Assembly: GCA_015272215.1 (NCBI GenBank)
Contig: JACYMD010000049.1
Coordinates: forward strand, 1 to 64,000
Direction of reading: 5' to 3'
From: Rivularia sp. T60_A2020_040
Lineage (GTDB): Bacteria; Cyanobacteriota; Cyanobacteriia; Cyanobacteriales; Nostocaceae
DNA: 64,000 nt
Notes under the pieces: model-generated
The model's input: the letters and a program-made list of their open reading frames with translations, nothing else
What the model was told of the DNA's origin: nothing
Database searches by the model: none
Made by a program: the position numbers and the translations under genes
Shown here: positions 37,301-46,561 of the stretch, in pieces
How the letters are laid out: each line of letters starts with the position of its first letter
Numbering within the stretch: position 1 is the stretch's first letter

Positions 37301-37888
37301 TTGTTACATCCCCAAGTAATTTACGGTTATTTTCCTTGTCAATCAGAAGGAAATACACTGCATATCTACAACCCAGAAAATCATTCCCAAAAAGTTACAG
37401 AATTTGAATTTCCCCGTCAAAAATCTTTGCGTCGTTTGTGTATTGCAGACTTCTTTGCACCCAAAGAAACGGGAATCATTGATGTTTTTCCCATGCAAGC
37501 GGTGACTGTGGGAGAAATTGCCACCGAATTCGCGCAAAAGCTATTCTCGAATAATGAATACACTGATTACCTGTATTTTCACGGTATAGCCGTCCAAATG
37601 GCAGAAGCTCTAGCCGAGTGGACACACGCCCGTATCCGGTGTGAATTGGGCTTTGGAAGCGAAGATCCCGATAATATTCGTGATATGTTAGCCCAGAGGT
37701 ATCGCGGAAGCCGGTATAGCTTTGGCTACCCAGCTTGTCCGAACATTCCAGATCAATATAAGCAACTGGAATTATTGGGAACAAATAGGATTAACTTGTA
37801 CATGGACGAAAGCGAGCAGATTTATCCCGAACAAAGTACCACAGCGATTATTACATATCATCCCGTAGCTAAATACTTTAGCGCGTAA
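34355..37888 (+). CDS. metH: cobalamin-dependent methionine synthase
   Basis: 1177 residues, four modules in order: homocysteine methyltransferase (about 1-325; zinc ligands C228, C294 and C295), pterin-binding methyltetrahydrofolate domain (about 345-620), cobalamin cap and binding domain (about 640-880; the cobalt-ligating His738 in DVHDIG), and the AdoMet reactivation domain (about 940-1177; [15 protein letters not shown]). It makes methionine from homocysteine. Between B12 and activation domains is a low-complexity acidic linker. No cobalamin riboswitch fits in the 104 bp before the ATG. Confidence 0.97.
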   Translation: MAHRFLEHLNSPKRPVIVFDGAMGTNLQVQNLTAEDFGGAEYEGCNEYLVHTKPEAVATVHRDFLAAGADVIETDTFGGTSIVLAEYDLADQTYYLNKTAAELAKKVAAEFSTPEKPRFVAGSMGPGTKLPTLGHIDFDTLKNSYFEQAEALFDGGVDLFLVETCQDVLQIKAALNAIEEVFVKKGERRGLMVSVTMETMGTMLVGTEIAAVVTILEPYKIDILGLNCATGPDLMKPHIKYLSEHSPFIVSCIPNAGLPENVGGQAHYKLTPLELKMHLMHFIEDLGVQAIGGCCGTRPEHIQALAEIAQDLTPKVRNPKTEPAAASIYGTQPYDQDNSFLIIGERLNASGSKKCRTMLNDEDWDGLVSLARSQVKEGAHVLDVNVDYVGRDGVRDMHELVSRLVNNITLPLVLDSTEWEKMEAGLKVAGGKCLLNSTNYEDGEERFLKVLDLAKTYGAGVVIGTIDEDGMARTADKKFAIAQRAYRQAVEYGIPAHEIFFDTLALPISTGIEEDRANGKATIESISRIRQELPGSHVVLGVSNISFGLNPAARIVLNSMFLHEATQVGMDAAIVSANKILPLAKIAPEHQKICRDLIYDNRKFDGDICIYDPLGELTTMFEGVSVKRDKGVDISLPIEERLKQHVIDGERIGLEDALKEAMQKYPPLDIVNIYLLDGMKVVGELFGSGQMQLPFVLQSAETMKAAVAFLEPHMEKSEAGQDNAKGTFVIATVKGDVHDIGKNLVDIILSNNGYRVINLGIKQPVENIIKAYEEHKPDCIAMSGLLVKSTAFMKDNLETFNEKGITIPVILGGAALTPKFVYEDCQNTYQGKVIYGKDAFSDLNFMDKLMPAKSGNNWDDFNGFLGEFASLNYQNGHKSVETEKSSEENTTEQPKIIDTKRSEAVEIDTERPTPPFWGTKLLQGDDIPLEELFWYLDLQALIAGQWQFRKPKEQSKAEYQAFLAEKVYPILETWKKRVVEENLLHPQVIYGYFPCQSEGNTLHIYNPENHSQKVTEFEFPRQKSLRRLCIADFFAPKETGIIDVFPMQAVTVGEIATEFAQKLFSNNEYTDYLYFHGIAVQMAEALAEWTHARIRCELGFGSEDPDNIRDMLAQRYRGSRYSFGYPACPNIPDQYKQLELLGTNRINLYMDESEQIYPEQSTTAIITYHPVAKYFSA

Positions 37889-37894
37889 ACTTTA

Positions 37895-38061
37895 CCCCTC
37901 TCCTTGTCAAGGAGAGGGGCTGGGGGTGAGGTTAAGCAGAGAGGGGCTAGGGGTGAGGTAATTTACACCCCTCTCATCAACAAGCAAAGGGGCTAGGGGT
38001 GAGGTAATTTACACCCCTCTCCTTAATAAGGAGAGGGGCTGGGGGTGAGGTAATTTAACGG
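37895..38061. repeat. CCCCTCTCCTT/AAGGAGAGGGG repeat cluster
   Basis: First copy is a perfect 11-bp hairpin (37895-37905/37909-37919) right after metH, which could terminate it. It is followed by three degenerate copies of the unit acccctctcc...ggggtgaggt. Related cores occur in the MITE-like elements and at 38531-38568. Confidence 0.85.
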
Positions 38062-38133
38062 ATGCCGAAAGCCAATTAATATAATTAGTCTGATATTAGT
38101 TTTAACCGTATTAATATCAACCTAATTATCAAA

Positions 38134-38502
38134 ATGACCAAAATATATAACAAAAGCTCCGAAATAGAAAAACGCCGAAAATTACGTCAAGATATAACAA
38201 AAGCAGAAAAGATAATTTGGGAAAAAATTAGAAATAATCAAATTGAAAATTGTAAATTTCGCAGACAATATAGTGTCGATAAATTTGTCATTGATTTTTA
38301 CAGTCCTATATTAAAGCTAGCTATAGAAATTGATGGTGAAAGCCATTTTGAGGAAGGTACTGCTGAATATGATAGAGAAAGACAAAGTTATATTGAATCG
38401 TTAGGAATAAAATTTATTAGATTTACGAATAATGATGTGTATGAGAATTTGGATGGTGTTTTAGAAAGTATTGCGCTGAAGGTGAGAGAGTTGAGGAGTT
38501 GA
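38134..38502 (+). CDS. DUF559 endonuclease-like protein
   Basis: 122-residue DUF559 protein, related to very-short-patch-repair-type nucleases. Key features: FRRQYSVDKFVIDFYSP, the IEIDGESHF active-site strand, and FIRFTNNDV. The D and E/D/H metal-binding positions are present. It sits between two copies of the CCTCTCC repeat, suggesting an accessory insertion. Biological role unknown. Confidence 0.85.
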   Translation: MTKIYNKSSEIEKRRKLRQDITKAEKIIWEKIRNNQIENCKFRRQYSVDKFVIDFYSPILKLAIEIDGESHFEEGTAEYDRERQSYIESLGIKFIRFTNNDVYENLDGVLESIALKVRELRS

Positions 38503-38530
38503 GGTTATCTGTTAGAATTCAAAGTGAAAA

Positions 38531-38568
38531 CCTCACCCCTAACCCCTCTCCTTAATAAGGAGAGGGGG
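38531..38568. repeat. CCTCACCCC plus CCCCTCTCCTT hairpin
   Basis: Perfect inverted arms CCCCTCTCCTTA (38543-38554) and TAAGGAGAGGGG (38556-38567) just past the DUF559 gene; also a plausible terminator for it. Confidence 0.8.
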
Positions 38569-38617
38569 AAAAGAATAATATGGCAAACCTAAAGTCTTAA
38601 AATATGTTGTAAGACAA

Positions 38618-38914
38618 TTATTGCTTAGGCTTTCTCAATTTTCTATCTATTTCTGGTGGAAAAGCTGAAAAATTTTCTCTAATATAATCTAACGAACGCC
38701 AAGCAATTTTATCACAACTAGTACGTGCTGCTCCAAGGTTATTACCTCCAACATCATAAATTTCTAACCATCCATCATCACCATCTGTAGTTACGCGAGT
38801 TGTAAAGATTCTTAGCTTTTCAATAGTCACTATTAAATTATATACACAACCAAAATCTTCTTTAGCAACGTTTTTTTGATAAAAACGATAAGAATTTACA
38901 AAACTCTTCATCAT
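38618..38914 (-). CDS. hypothetical protein
   Basis: 98 residues (or 97 from the second ATG at 38911). Mixed alpha/beta character, with VTTDGDDGWLEIYDVGG. Unrecognised and stand-alone, with no visible context clue. Confidence 0.45.
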   Translation of the reverse strand: MMKSFVNSYRFYQKNVAKEDFGCVYNLIVTIEKLRIFTTRVTTDGDDGWLEIYDVGGNNLGAARTSCDKIAWRSLDYIRENFSAFPPEIDRKLRKPKQ

Positions 38915-39065
38915 ATACTTCTGTATAATTTTGAGAATAAAATAGCTTAATTTTATGAATAAAGTTATTCATGGTATATTTTTATTTCTACTTTCTTCCT
39001 TTAACTAGTATTCCCAATTTTAATTTTTAAAGATATTTTTGTGTAAAAAAATTGTTATATTTTCA

Positions 39066-39899
39066 ATGACAACCCAAAATCCAAAAAACCTTTTGAAAAT
39101 CAACTTTATAAAAAGAATGATCACATCCCTAATTTTCATCTACCTAACCTTCGCTATCTATATTTACTTCCAAGCAGATAGCATGATTTTCTTTCCCCCA
39201 CCTTCTACCTATCAAGATACTAACGAAATAATCAAACTAACTAGCGCAGATGGAACTAAGCTTTCTGCAATTCACCTATTAAATCCCAAAGCTAAATACA
39301 CAGTCCTTTATGCTCACGGAAACGCATCAGATTTAGGTACAATTAGACCTAAATTAGAACAATTAAAAACTATTGGTTTCAGCGTCTTTGCTTATGATTA
39401 TCGCGGTTACGGAACTAGTGGAGGAAAACCTTCAGAAAAGAATGCTTATAAAGATATTGATACAGCGTACAATTATTTAACGCAAAAATTAAACATCGCA
39501 CCCCAACAAATAATAGTATTTGGACGTTCCGTTGGTGGGGGTTCAGCAATAGATTTAGCCGCTAGAAAACCAGTTGCTGGTTTAATTACCGAAAGTACTT
39601 TTATTTCTGCATTTAGAGTTAAAGTACCTTTTGCACTTCTACCGTTTGATAGATTTCCCAATTTAGAAAAAATTAAAAGAGTAAAATGTCCGGTATTAAT
39701 AATGCATGGAAAAATTGACAATATTGTTCCTTTTTATCACAGTAAAACATTATTTGAGCAAGCACCTCCACCAAAACTTTCCTTATGGGTAGAACAAGCA
39801 AATCATCATGATTTTACCTATGTAGCAGGAGAAAGATATGTAGAAATTTTAAAAGAGTTTATGGAGTTAGTGGAGCAACACATAAGCACACATCTTTAA
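39066..39899 (+). CDS. alpha/beta hydrolase, membrane-anchored
   Basis: 277 residues. An N-terminal hydrophobic segment (SLIFIYLTFAIYIYFQ) anchors an alpha/beta-hydrolase domain. Oxyanion motif HGNASD, nucleophile in GRSVGG, acid in GKIDNIVP and His in ANHHDF: a complete triad. Resembles the BEM46-like/YfhR hydrolases. ATG 39066 is chosen; GTG 39039 or ATG 39117 are alternatives. Substrate unknown. Confidence 0.85.
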   Translation: MTTQNPKNLLKINFIKRMITSLIFIYLTFAIYIYFQADSMIFFPPPSTYQDTNEIIKLTSADGTKLSAIHLLNPKAKYTVLYAHGNASDLGTIRPKLEQLKTIGFSVFAYDYRGYGTSGGKPSEKNAYKDIDTAYNYLTQKLNIAPQQIIVFGRSVGGGSAIDLAARKPVAGLITESTFISAFRVKVPFALLPFDRFPNLEKIKRVKCPVLIMHGKIDNIVPFYHSKTLFEQAPPPKLSLWVEQANHHDFTYVAGERYVEILKEFMELVEQHISTHL

Positions 39900-40402
39900 C
39901 TGAAAAATTAAAACAATAAATATATCAAAAATTGCATAATAATAATTCATAAAATTCATCAATAATTAGTCAATTTTAATTGTTCTGAATGCACAATTAT
40001 TAAGGAAAGCATTCTTCTTATTCCAATTTACAGGCTCAGCTTCGTAAATAGGAACCGTTTCAAATCTCTGAATTGTTCCTTGTTTACAAAAATGTAATAT
40101 TAAACGATAGTATATACTCCTTTTAAATTAACTTTTATGAAATATACTAATTACAATTGGATTGATCAAACTTGTAAACATTCTTTTTTATTGATTCGTA
40201 GTTTAAACAACAAAAAGCAGAATTATCAATCAAAAAAAATGTCCAAACTCTGATTTTTTGTTTTAAAATTGCTTTGGGTAATAGTTGATTCTTAAACTTT
40301 ATCAACTAATAATTCAATATATTAAGTTTGTGATAACAGTTGTATCATGTTGTAAGTTAATACCGGACATTACTCTTTAAATTGTGTATCCTGAAAAAAC
40401 TA
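39900..40402. other. intergenic region with a coding-like remnant
   Basis: Mostly AT-rich. Its left part on the minus strand encodes the fragment listed at 39966-40127. The right part presumably contains the promoter for the small gene at 40403. Confidence 0.4.
39966..40127 (-). pseudogene. possible gene remnant without start codon
   Basis: One minus-strand frame reads YYRLILHFCKQGTIQRF, ETVPIYEAEPVNWNKKNA, then FLNNCAFRTIKID and stop. AAAAGGAG lies at its 5' end but no ATG, GTG or TTG follows. The residue pattern looks like real protein; family unknown. It may be a short gene whose start was lost, or one with a sequence error. Confidence 0.3.
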
Positions 40403-40666
40403 ATGAAAATTTTAATCAACGCAGGTCTAATGACTCCTAAAATCATGCGTCAACTTTGGTCAGTAGTCGAACAAACTCAAACCATGACATTATTGCAGAT
40501 GGATGATGCAAGCTTGGTTAATTTGTTGGTAAAACAAACAAAAAACCAAGCATCGCTAGATTGTCAAGAAGCCGATTTTCTTTGCGATTACATTCAATCC
40601 CGACTTCCTCTAATTCGTGATATAGCTCATGAACGTCAATACAATTTACAATCAACGTACAATTGA
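40403..40666 (+). CDS. conserved hypothetical small protein
   Basis: 87 residues from ATG 40403. Helical, with MRQLWSVVEQTQTMTLLQMD and LCDYIQSRLPLIRDIAHER, a pattern I associate with a conserved cyanobacterial protein of unknown role. Convergent with ribD, ending about 90 bp from its stop. Confidence 0.6.
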   Translation: MKILINAGLMTPKIMRQLWSVVEQTQTMTLLQMDDASLVNLLVKQTKNQASLDCQEADFLCDYIQSRLPLIRDIAHERQYNLQSTYN

Positions 40667-40758
40667 GCAACAAATTGTCAAAACATCATCGCTTCTTGCT
40701 CAAAAGCAACCACATACAACTTTTGACAAACAGCCCATACTACATTTATCAAAAATAA

Positions 40759-41955
40759 TTAGCGATCGCCTTGAGGTAGATATCCCGATACCAAACAATC
40801 AGAACCTACAATTCTCATCTCTACACGTTCCAAATCGAGCGCTTGAGTCATTGTAGTAAAACCCAAATCACCTACTGGTGTAGGAGCATTATTCCCACCG
40901 ATAATTTTCGGAGCGATAAATGCTAGAACTTTTTGTACTGCTCTTGAGGCGATCGCACTTGCAGCTAAGATTCCTCCACATTCCCATAGCACGCTACAAA
41001 AACCCTTGTCATATAAATAAGTCATAGCTTTGTCGGGTGTGAGTGGCGATAATTCTACCACTTCTACACCTTGTTTTCGTAAAAATTCTTGTAAAGCAGG
41101 GTTTGCTCCAGGTTCTGTTAAAACAACAGTAGGGGCTTCCTGAATTTGCCATAGATGTGCTGTGGAAGGTAAATCAAGACTGCGGCTCATAACCACTCGT
41201 AAGGGATTGTGCGCTCCTAACAAACGAGAAGTAAGACGGGGATTATCTTGACGTACTGTATTTCCCCCAACCACTACAGCATCGCATTGAGCCCTTAACT
41301 CTTTAACCGTATTGCGGGCATCTTGATTAGTTACCCAAATACTATGTCCTGTACTAGTAGCAATCTTACCATCCAAAGTCATAGCGTATTTCAAAATACC
41401 CAAAGGCTTTTTATAAAGAATGCGATGAATAAACCCTTCATTTAACTTGCGACAAGCTTCTTCTTCTACTCCCGAAACTACTTCTATCCCAGCAGAGCGT
41501 AAACGATCAATTCCACCTCCTGCAACCAATGGATTGGGATCAACCATACCTACCACCACTTTTGCCACACCTGCGCCTACCAAAGCCTCGGAACAAGGGG
41601 GAGTACGTCCATAGTGATTACAAGGCTCTAAACTCACGTAAATCGTAGCTCCACGAGCATGATCTCCAGCAGCTTTGAGTGCAAAAACTTCAGCATGAGG
41701 TTCACCAGCTTTCGGATGAAAGCCTTCTCCAATAATTTCGCCATCTTTAACAATAACCGCTCCCACCATCGGATTTGGTGAAGTCAGCCCCAAAGCGCGA
41801 CGAGCCAGTTCCAAACAGCGCCGCATCATTGCCCGATCAAACTCACTTCCTACCGCTTTGACTGGGGATTGTAATTCAAATTTGTCTTCTTTTTCCTTGT
41901 GGATATTAGAGATCAATTTATCTGCACTAGGATTGGCAGGAGAATTATTCATCAT
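40759..41955 (-). CDS. ribD: RibD deaminase/reductase
   Basis: 398 residues. The deaminase part (about 40-185) has GEPHAEVFAL and PCNHYGRTPPC, the zinc-binding His/Cys set. The reductase part (about 190-395) follows (KKPLGILKYAMTLDGKIAT, VVGGNTVRQDNPRLT). Two consecutive steps of riboflavin synthesis. An N-terminal extension of about 40 residues precedes the catalytic start FDRAMMRRCLELA, so a shorter start at one of those Met codons is possible. Confidence 0.94.
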   Translation of the reverse strand: MMNNSPANPSADKLISNIHKEKEDKFELQSPVKAVGSEFDRAMMRRCLELARRALGLTSPNPMVGAVIVKDGEIIGEGFHPKAGEPHAEVFALKAAGDHARGATIYVSLEPCNHYGRTPPCSEALVGAGVAKVVVGMVDPNPLVAGGGIDRLRSAGIEVVSGVEEEACRKLNEGFIHRILYKKPLGILKYAMTLDGKIATSTGHSIWVTNQDARNTVKELRAQCDAVVVGGNTVRQDNPRLTSRLLGAHNPLRVVMSRSLDLPSTAHLWQIQEAPTVVLTEPGANPALQEFLRKQGVEVVELSPLTPDKAMTYLYDKGFCSVLWECGGILAASAIASRAVQKVLAFIAPKIIGGNNAPTPVGDLGFTTMTQALDLERVEMRIVGSDCLVSGYLPQGDR

Positions 41956-42127
41956 AAAACGGGAACTTGTGTGAATATTTTTGTGTTAATATAGTCAATT
42001 TCCCATTTGGAGACGGGAAACCCTTTTTCAATTCGGTAAGAAGAATGAATTGGGAATTGCATTAACTTCTTGCATCCATATTGCCAGAGCCAGCACAATA
42101 AATTCCAACAAAATATTCCAATAAAAA

Positions 42128-42173
42128 AAGCAGGAAAGAATCAATCAGTCAAAACTGTGATTCCTTCCTGCTT
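42128..42173 (-). terminator. terminator of the mreBCD operon
   Basis: Long hairpin: AAGCAGGAA (42128-42136) with TTCCTGCTT (42165-42173), plus an inner GAATCA/TGATTC, with one mismatch between. Followed by a T-run in the minus-strand direction. Confidence 0.8.
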
Positions 42174-42210
42174 AGATAAGGGATGGGGAGACAAGGGGAA
42201 ATAAATAAAA

Positions 42211-42255
42211 ACTGTCAACTGTCAACTGTCAACTGTCAACTCCTAACTCCTAACT
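42211..42255. repeat. CAACTGT and CTCCTAA tandem repeats
   Basis: Four to five caactgt units then two tcctaac units, ending just before the mreD stop codon. Confidence 0.9.
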
Positions 42256-42262
42256 TACTATA

Positions 42263-43048
42263 TCAAGTCGATTGTTCGGCTAACTTCAACTGTTGCCACC
42301 AACGATTTAAGGGATAATAAATCACAGGAGCCCAAAGACTGCTAAGAATAGCAGAAGCAAGAGTTACTTTTTGGTAATATGCCCAAATCACATCTGAGTG
42401 AGCAGTACCGTGGGCAATAATCTGCAAGGCGAAAATCGTATCCGATAAAATTGCCATCAAGAAGACAATTAAGGCAATAGAAATAAAATCTTCTTGTATA
42501 AAACGTTGTTTCTGAAACAAACCAATGAGAAAACCGACAACACCCAAACTTAAAGCATGAGTAGGCTGGGGTGAAGTCATGGCATCTTGAAGCAACCCTA
42601 AAACGATACCAGCAAAAGCACCTTGAAAAGCCGAACGCTTGACACTCCAAGCCACAACCCAAATTAACAGCCAGTTAGCCGTAATTCCCACCAATTCCAT
42701 ACCGGGAAAGCGATTTGGTAACAGAAATAAACATAATAATACAGATCCACTAATTACCGCCCAATCTGCAATTTGGCGTAAATTGGGATGCCAACGAGAA
42801 AGAGGTTTAATCGGCTTATTGGGTTTTTTGCGTCGGGATGGGGGTTGAGCAGAATTGTGCTTCCTCCTAGCCCGGAATGAAGGTTGACCAGAAGTTTGCT
42901 TCCTCCTAGCCCGGAATGAAGGTTGACCAGAAGTTTGCTTCCTCCTAGCCCGGAATGAAGGTTGACCAGAAGTTTGCTTCCTCCTAGCCCGAAATGAAGG
43001 TAGCCCAGAAGTTTGCTTGTTCCTCACCCGAAGTTTGGGAATATTCAT
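42263..43048 (-). CDS. mreD: rod shape-determining protein MreD with repeat-expanded N-terminus
   Basis: 261 residues. The C-terminal 170 residues form the multi-spanning MreD core (LLPNRFPGMELVGITANWLL, GIVLGLLQDAM). Residues 12-63 are four copies of a 13-residue unit, RARRKQTSGQPSF, encoded by the 39-bp DNA repeat at 42860-43015. Before the membrane core comes a further basic stretch (PSRRKKPNKPIKPLSRWHPN). The expected cytoplasmic N-terminus of MreD is short. The tail is strongly basic and likely cytosolic. Part of the mreBCD operon, 23 bp after mreC. Confidence 0.9.
   Translation of the reverse strand: MNIPKLRVRNKQTSGLPSFRARRKQTSGQPSFRARRKQTSGQPSFRARRKQTSGQPSFRARRKHNSAQPPSRRKKPNKPIKPLSRWHPNLRQIADWAVISGSVLLCLFLLPNRFPGMELVGITANWLLIWVVAWSVKRSAFQGAFAGIVLGLLQDAMTSPQPTHALSLGVVGFLIGLFQKQRFIQEDFISIALIVFLMAILSDTIFALQIIAHGTAHSDVIWAYYQKVTLASAILSSLWAPVIYYPLNRWWQQLKLAEQST
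42860..43015. repeat. 39-bp tandem repeat inside mreD
   Basis: Three nearly identical 39-bp units (starts at 42860, 42899, 42938) and a fourth with several base changes (42977), then a partial unit. Unit length is a multiple of three, so the frame is kept. Confidence 0.95.
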
Positions 43049-43071
43049 TGAACTGTAGCCTTGCTGTGAAA

Positions 43072-43863
43072 TTATTTCTGTGTATCTTTGTTTTCGGGTG
43101 CTGGCACGACGGGTGGTTTAGGATTAACTGTTACCCAGTCAAGAGAACGAATTGGAGGGAAAAGCTCAACTGTAGCAACTGACGCGGGAAGTCTTTTTAA
43201 ATCTAATGATTTTATTTTACCTATAGGTACACCGGAGGGAAATTTAGAACTATAAGTTGATGTAGAAACTACATCCCCCGGTTTCACATTTGGTACTTTT
43301 TCATAAAATTCTAATACCGCATCAGCAGAACCATCTCCTTGTAAAATACCTTTGGCTCCAGTACGGCTGACATTTACACCTACTTGTGAAGTCATATCGC
43401 TAATTAATAAAACGCGGCTAGTGTTGGAAGTTACGTTATCGATCAAACCAACCAAACCACCTTCAGCCTTAACTACATAACCTTCCTGAATTCCTGCAAG
43501 GCTACCGCGATTCAAACTTACCTGTTGCCACCAATTGTCTGCACTACGTCCAACCACGCGAGCTGGAATTGTAGGTATATCTTTTGGTTCTTTTTCTACA
43601 TATTTTAATAAAGCCTTGAGATTTTGATTCTGGCTTTCTAATTCAGTTATTTTAGCTTGTAATTCTTGGACTTTAGCGTCTTTGAGATATTGTTGTTGAT
43701 TCGGCTCGCTTTGAAACACTTCAAGGGGACGAGTAATACCGTTGTACAACTCAGCCAAAAGTTCACCTTGAGTTTGGCGGACTATCAAAACACCACCAAC
43801 CACTAACACTAATAACCCTAACTGTAACCCTTTACGCTCCCACCGGCGACGTGCAGTAAACAT
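43072..43863 (-). CDS. mreC: rod shape-determining protein MreC
   Basis: 263 residues. One N-terminal transmembrane helix (LGLLVLVVGGVLIV), a coiled coil at about 63-92 (VQELQAKITELESQNQNLKA), and two beta domains typical of MreC (ARVVGRSADNWWQQVSLNRG, GLVGLIDNVTSNTSRVLL). Periplasmic scaffold that links MreB to wall enzymes. Middle gene of mreBCD. Confidence 0.94.
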   Translation of the reverse strand: MFTARRRWERKGLQLGLLVLVVGGVLIVRQTQGELLAELYNGITRPLEVFQSEPNQQQYLKDAKVQELQAKITELESQNQNLKALLKYVEKEPKDIPTIPARVVGRSADNWWQQVSLNRGSLAGIQEGYVVKAEGGLVGLIDNVTSNTSRVLLISDMTSQVGVNVSRTGAKGILQGDGSADAVLEFYEKVPNVKPGDVVSTSTYSSKFPSGVPIGKIKSLDLKRLPASVATVELFPPIRSLDWVTVNPKPPVVPAPENKDTQK

Positions 43864-43983
43864 ATAAACCGACCTATAGCAGAAAATTTACTTAATAAAT
43901 ACTTAATTTAACTTAACTTAATAAGAAGATATCGGATTCTATGTAGAATCCAATACCCGATTGAAGAAAGCGAATCGACAAAT

Positions 43984-45027
43984 CTACATATTGCGAGAAC
44001 GAGCGCTGAATACCCGTTCTAACTGTTTGAAATTTTCTAACACCCGACCAGTACCCAATACTACACAGCTTAGAGGGTCGGCAGCAACGTGTGTTACAAT
44101 ACCTGTCTCATGACTGATTAAAGTATCTATACCCTTGAGCAAAGCACCACCACCAGCAAGCATAATGCCCCGATCGATAATATCTGCTGCTAGTTCGGGT
44201 GGTGTACGTTCTAGCGTCCGCTTCACTGCTTCAATAATAACTGAAAGCGGTTCGGACATACTTTCACGAATTTCTGGCCCCTTAATTGTAACAGTTCTGG
44301 GTAGACCAGAAAGTAAATGTAAACCTCGAACTTCCATGATCGCTTCTTCATCATCATGACTCGGATAGGCAGAACCAATACGAATCTTGATATCTTCTGC
44401 TGTACGTTCCCCAATCACCAAGTTATGAACTTTCTTCATATACTGGATAATTGATTCGGTTAATTCATCCCCAGCAATACGTACTGATTCACTCAGTACT
44501 GTACCTTGAAGACTCAGTACTGCAACTTCAGTGGTACCACCACCAATATCAATAATCAAGTTACCAGTAGGATCAGCTACTGGCAGCCCTGCCCCAATCG
44601 CTGCTGCTACAGGTTCATCGATTAAAAAAACCTCTCTAGCCCCTGCTTGAGTTGCAGCATCCATCACAGCCCTTCTTTCAACCCCAGTTACACCACTAGG
44701 GATACCAATGACAATCCTGGGTAAAACCAGAGATTTGCCGCCGTTAACTCGATTAATAAAATGCTTCAGCATCAACTCAGCAGTATCAAAGTCAGCAATT
44801 ACACCATCGCGTAAAGGACGCAAAGCAATTACATTCCCAGGAGTTCTACCGAGCATTTTCTTCGCATCTTCTCCGACAGCCAGCGCAACCTTTTCGTTTT
44901 TGTCAATAGCAACAACTGAAGGTTCTTGGAGTACAATACCTTTGCCAGAGACATAAACGAGAGTGTTGGCAGTACCTAGATCGATACCCATATCCCGCGA
45001 CAAGGAAAACTTACTGAAAAGACCCAC
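43984..45027 (-). CDS. mreB: rod shape-determining protein MreB
   Basis: 347-residue actin-like ATPase. Phosphate-binding motif MGIDLGTANTLVYV and IIDIGGGTTEVAVLS, and adenosine motif LAGGGALLKGID. GTG start. Forms membrane filaments directing lateral wall growth. First gene of the operon and divergent from ssb. The mreC start is about 120 bp downstream. Confidence 0.97.
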   Translation of the reverse strand: MGLFSKFSLSRDMGIDLGTANTLVYVSGKGIVLQEPSVVAIDKNEKVALAVGEDAKKMLGRTPGNVIALRPLRDGVIADFDTAELMLKHFINRVNGGKSLVLPRIVIGIPSGVTGVERRAVMDAATQAGAREVFLIDEPVAAAIGAGLPVADPTGNLIIDIGGGTTEVAVLSLQGTVLSESVRIAGDELTESIIQYMKKVHNLVIGERTAEDIKIRIGSAYPSHDDEEAIMEVRGLHLLSGLPRTVTIKGPEIRESMSEPLSVIIEAVKRTLERTPPELAADIIDRGIMLAGGGALLKGIDTLISHETGIVTHVAADPLSCVVLGTGRVLENFKQLERVFSARSRNM

Positions 45028-45360
45028 GCGCTTTTACGCCCCCTATTCTCGTTACTTTTTACAACGTCCGAAATACCCAATCATGCTGGATTCTATTATT
45101 GTTTTTGACTTGAGTCTAGTAAAGCAGATTAACTTTTTATATATCTTTTCCCTATCTTTACTATTCCCCAACCCCTTTGAGTTTTATATTCTTTGTTTGA
45201 GTAAACCTATCAGTATGCTTTCGCAATTTAGGTATAGTTATTTTTATCATCTATTTAATGATTTTTATTGTTAATTATTTAACACTATCTCAAATGTGTC
45301 CTAATCCGTTATTATGGATATTACAATCTAAAAGTACACTAGTACTAAAAGCTAAAGCCT
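45028..45360. other. divergent mreB-ssb promoter region
   Basis: AT-rich, with no repeat or gene. Must hold the promoters for mreB and ssb. Confidence 0.5.
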
Positions 45361-45720
45361 ATGAGTATTAATGTAGTTCACCTCGTCGGTCGTGTGGGTA
45401 CCGACCCCGACATGAAGTATTTTGAGTCTGGTACTGTTAAGTGTAGATTAACACTAGCAGTCAATCGTCGGAAAAAAGACAGTGAACCGGACTGGTTCAA
45501 CCTCGAACTGTGGGGAAAAACAGCAGAGGTTGCAAATAGTTACGTGCGTAAAGGTAAACAAATAGCCGTTAAAGGTTCCTTGAAATTGGATAGTTGGAAC
45601 GATCGCACTACCGGCGCACTTCGTTCTACACCAGTCATTATCGTGGACGACCTACAGATGTTAGGCTCTAAACGAGATAATGAATCTGAAATGATGAATA
45701 ATAATCCGGAACATTTTTAG
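45361..45720 (+). CDS. ssb: single-stranded DNA-binding protein (short cyanobacterial type)
   Basis: 119 residues: an OB fold with INVVHLVGRVGTDPDMKYF, PDWFNLELWGKTAEVANSYV and RKGKQIAVKGSLKLD. The C-terminus is DNESEMMNNNPEHF rather than the acidic DDDIPF-type tail used to recruit partners. Sits divergently next to mreB, a synteny I recall from Anabaena. Role in replication and repair, possibly a paralogue of the main SSB. Confidence 0.92.
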   Translation: MSINVVHLVGRVGTDPDMKYFESGTVKCRLTLAVNRRKKDSEPDWFNLELWGKTAEVANSYVRKGKQIAVKGSLKLDSWNDRTTGALRSTPVIIVDDLQMLGSKRDNESEMMNNNPEHF

Positions 45721-45822
45721 TTAGTTGACAGTTGACAGTTGATAGTTGACCACTAACAACTAACCACTAACCACTAACAACTATCTACTAACCACTAACC
45801 ACTAACTAATAACTAATTCGTA
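45721..45822. repeat. TTGACAG and CACTAAC tandem repeats
   Basis: Tandem ttgacag units followed by ten or so actaacc/actaaca units running into the last codons of the SIMPL gene. Confidence 0.85.
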
Positions 45823-46561
45823 ATGTTACAGATGCTCCCACTTCTTGTTCACCACCGACAATCGGAGTGGGTGCAGCTTCAGCCATTGCTGCTGTGGGAA
45901 CTGCATTGCGATACATAATTGGTTCCGGAGTCGAAGCATTACCCACTTGAATATGAACTACTTCCTTGGGTGTAAAACCCAAGCTTGAGAAGACAGCATT
46001 AGCTTGTTTTTGAGCGTCTTGAGTTGCTTCTTTGAGTGCTTGTTCACGTGCTTGAGTTATTGCTTGTTCAGTAGCGACAAATCTGACGCTATTAATTTGT
46101 GTTGCACCGGCTTTTATTACTTCATCCAATAATTTACCAGCCTTTTCCGTGGTAATGCGGAAACTCACAGTATTAATAGCTTCGTAACCTTGAGTTTGTC
46201 GTACATTATCCTTGTAGCTATATACTGGGTTAAGTTGGATGCCGGTGGTTTCTAATTTCTCTACATTCTCGGACTTGAGTAAATTGACTACTGCATTAGA
46301 CTTACGAGCCGCTTCTTGCTGTACAACATTCGCTGTTTTTCCTTGAACCTGCACTCCCAAACTGACTTGGGACAAAGTTGTCGGAATTGTTTCTAACCCT
46401 TGTCCTGTTACTGTTAATGTTCGTAACATTATTTTCTCTTCTGTCAAACCAGGTTGAATGGAAGCAACGCTAACAAACAATACCATGGGCAGAATTTTGC
46501 ATATGTTTGATAAATTTTTGTAAACCTGAGATTTATATCCAAATGTTTTGGCTGTATCCAT
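45806..46561 (-). CDS. SIMPL (DUF541) family protein
   Basis: 251 residues with a signal peptide (ILPMVLFVSVASIQPGLT). The SIMPL domain follows (RTLTVTGQGLETIPTTLSQV, TTGIQLNPVYSY, YEAINTVSFRI, GATQINSVRF), a periplasmic oligomeric protein of unknown exact role (BP26/OMP28 relatives). Stand-alone. Confidence 0.9.
   Translation of the reverse strand: MDTAKTFGYKSQVYKNLSNICKILPMVLFVSVASIQPGLTEEKIMLRTLTVTGQGLETIPTTLSQVSLGVQVQGKTANVVQQEAARKSNAVVNLLKSENVEKLETTGIQLNPVYSYKDNVRQTQGYEAINTVSFRITTEKAGKLLDEVIKAGATQINSVRFVATEQAITQAREQALKEATQDAQKQANAVFSSLGFTPKEVVHIQVGNASTPEPIMYRNAVPTAAMAEAAPTPIVGGEQEVGASVTLRISY

Larger units (their letters stand above)
41956..42262. other. spacer between mreD and ribD
   Basis: Holds the mreBCD terminator hairpin, a CAACTGT array and the ribD promoter region. 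No gene. Confidence 0.6.
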
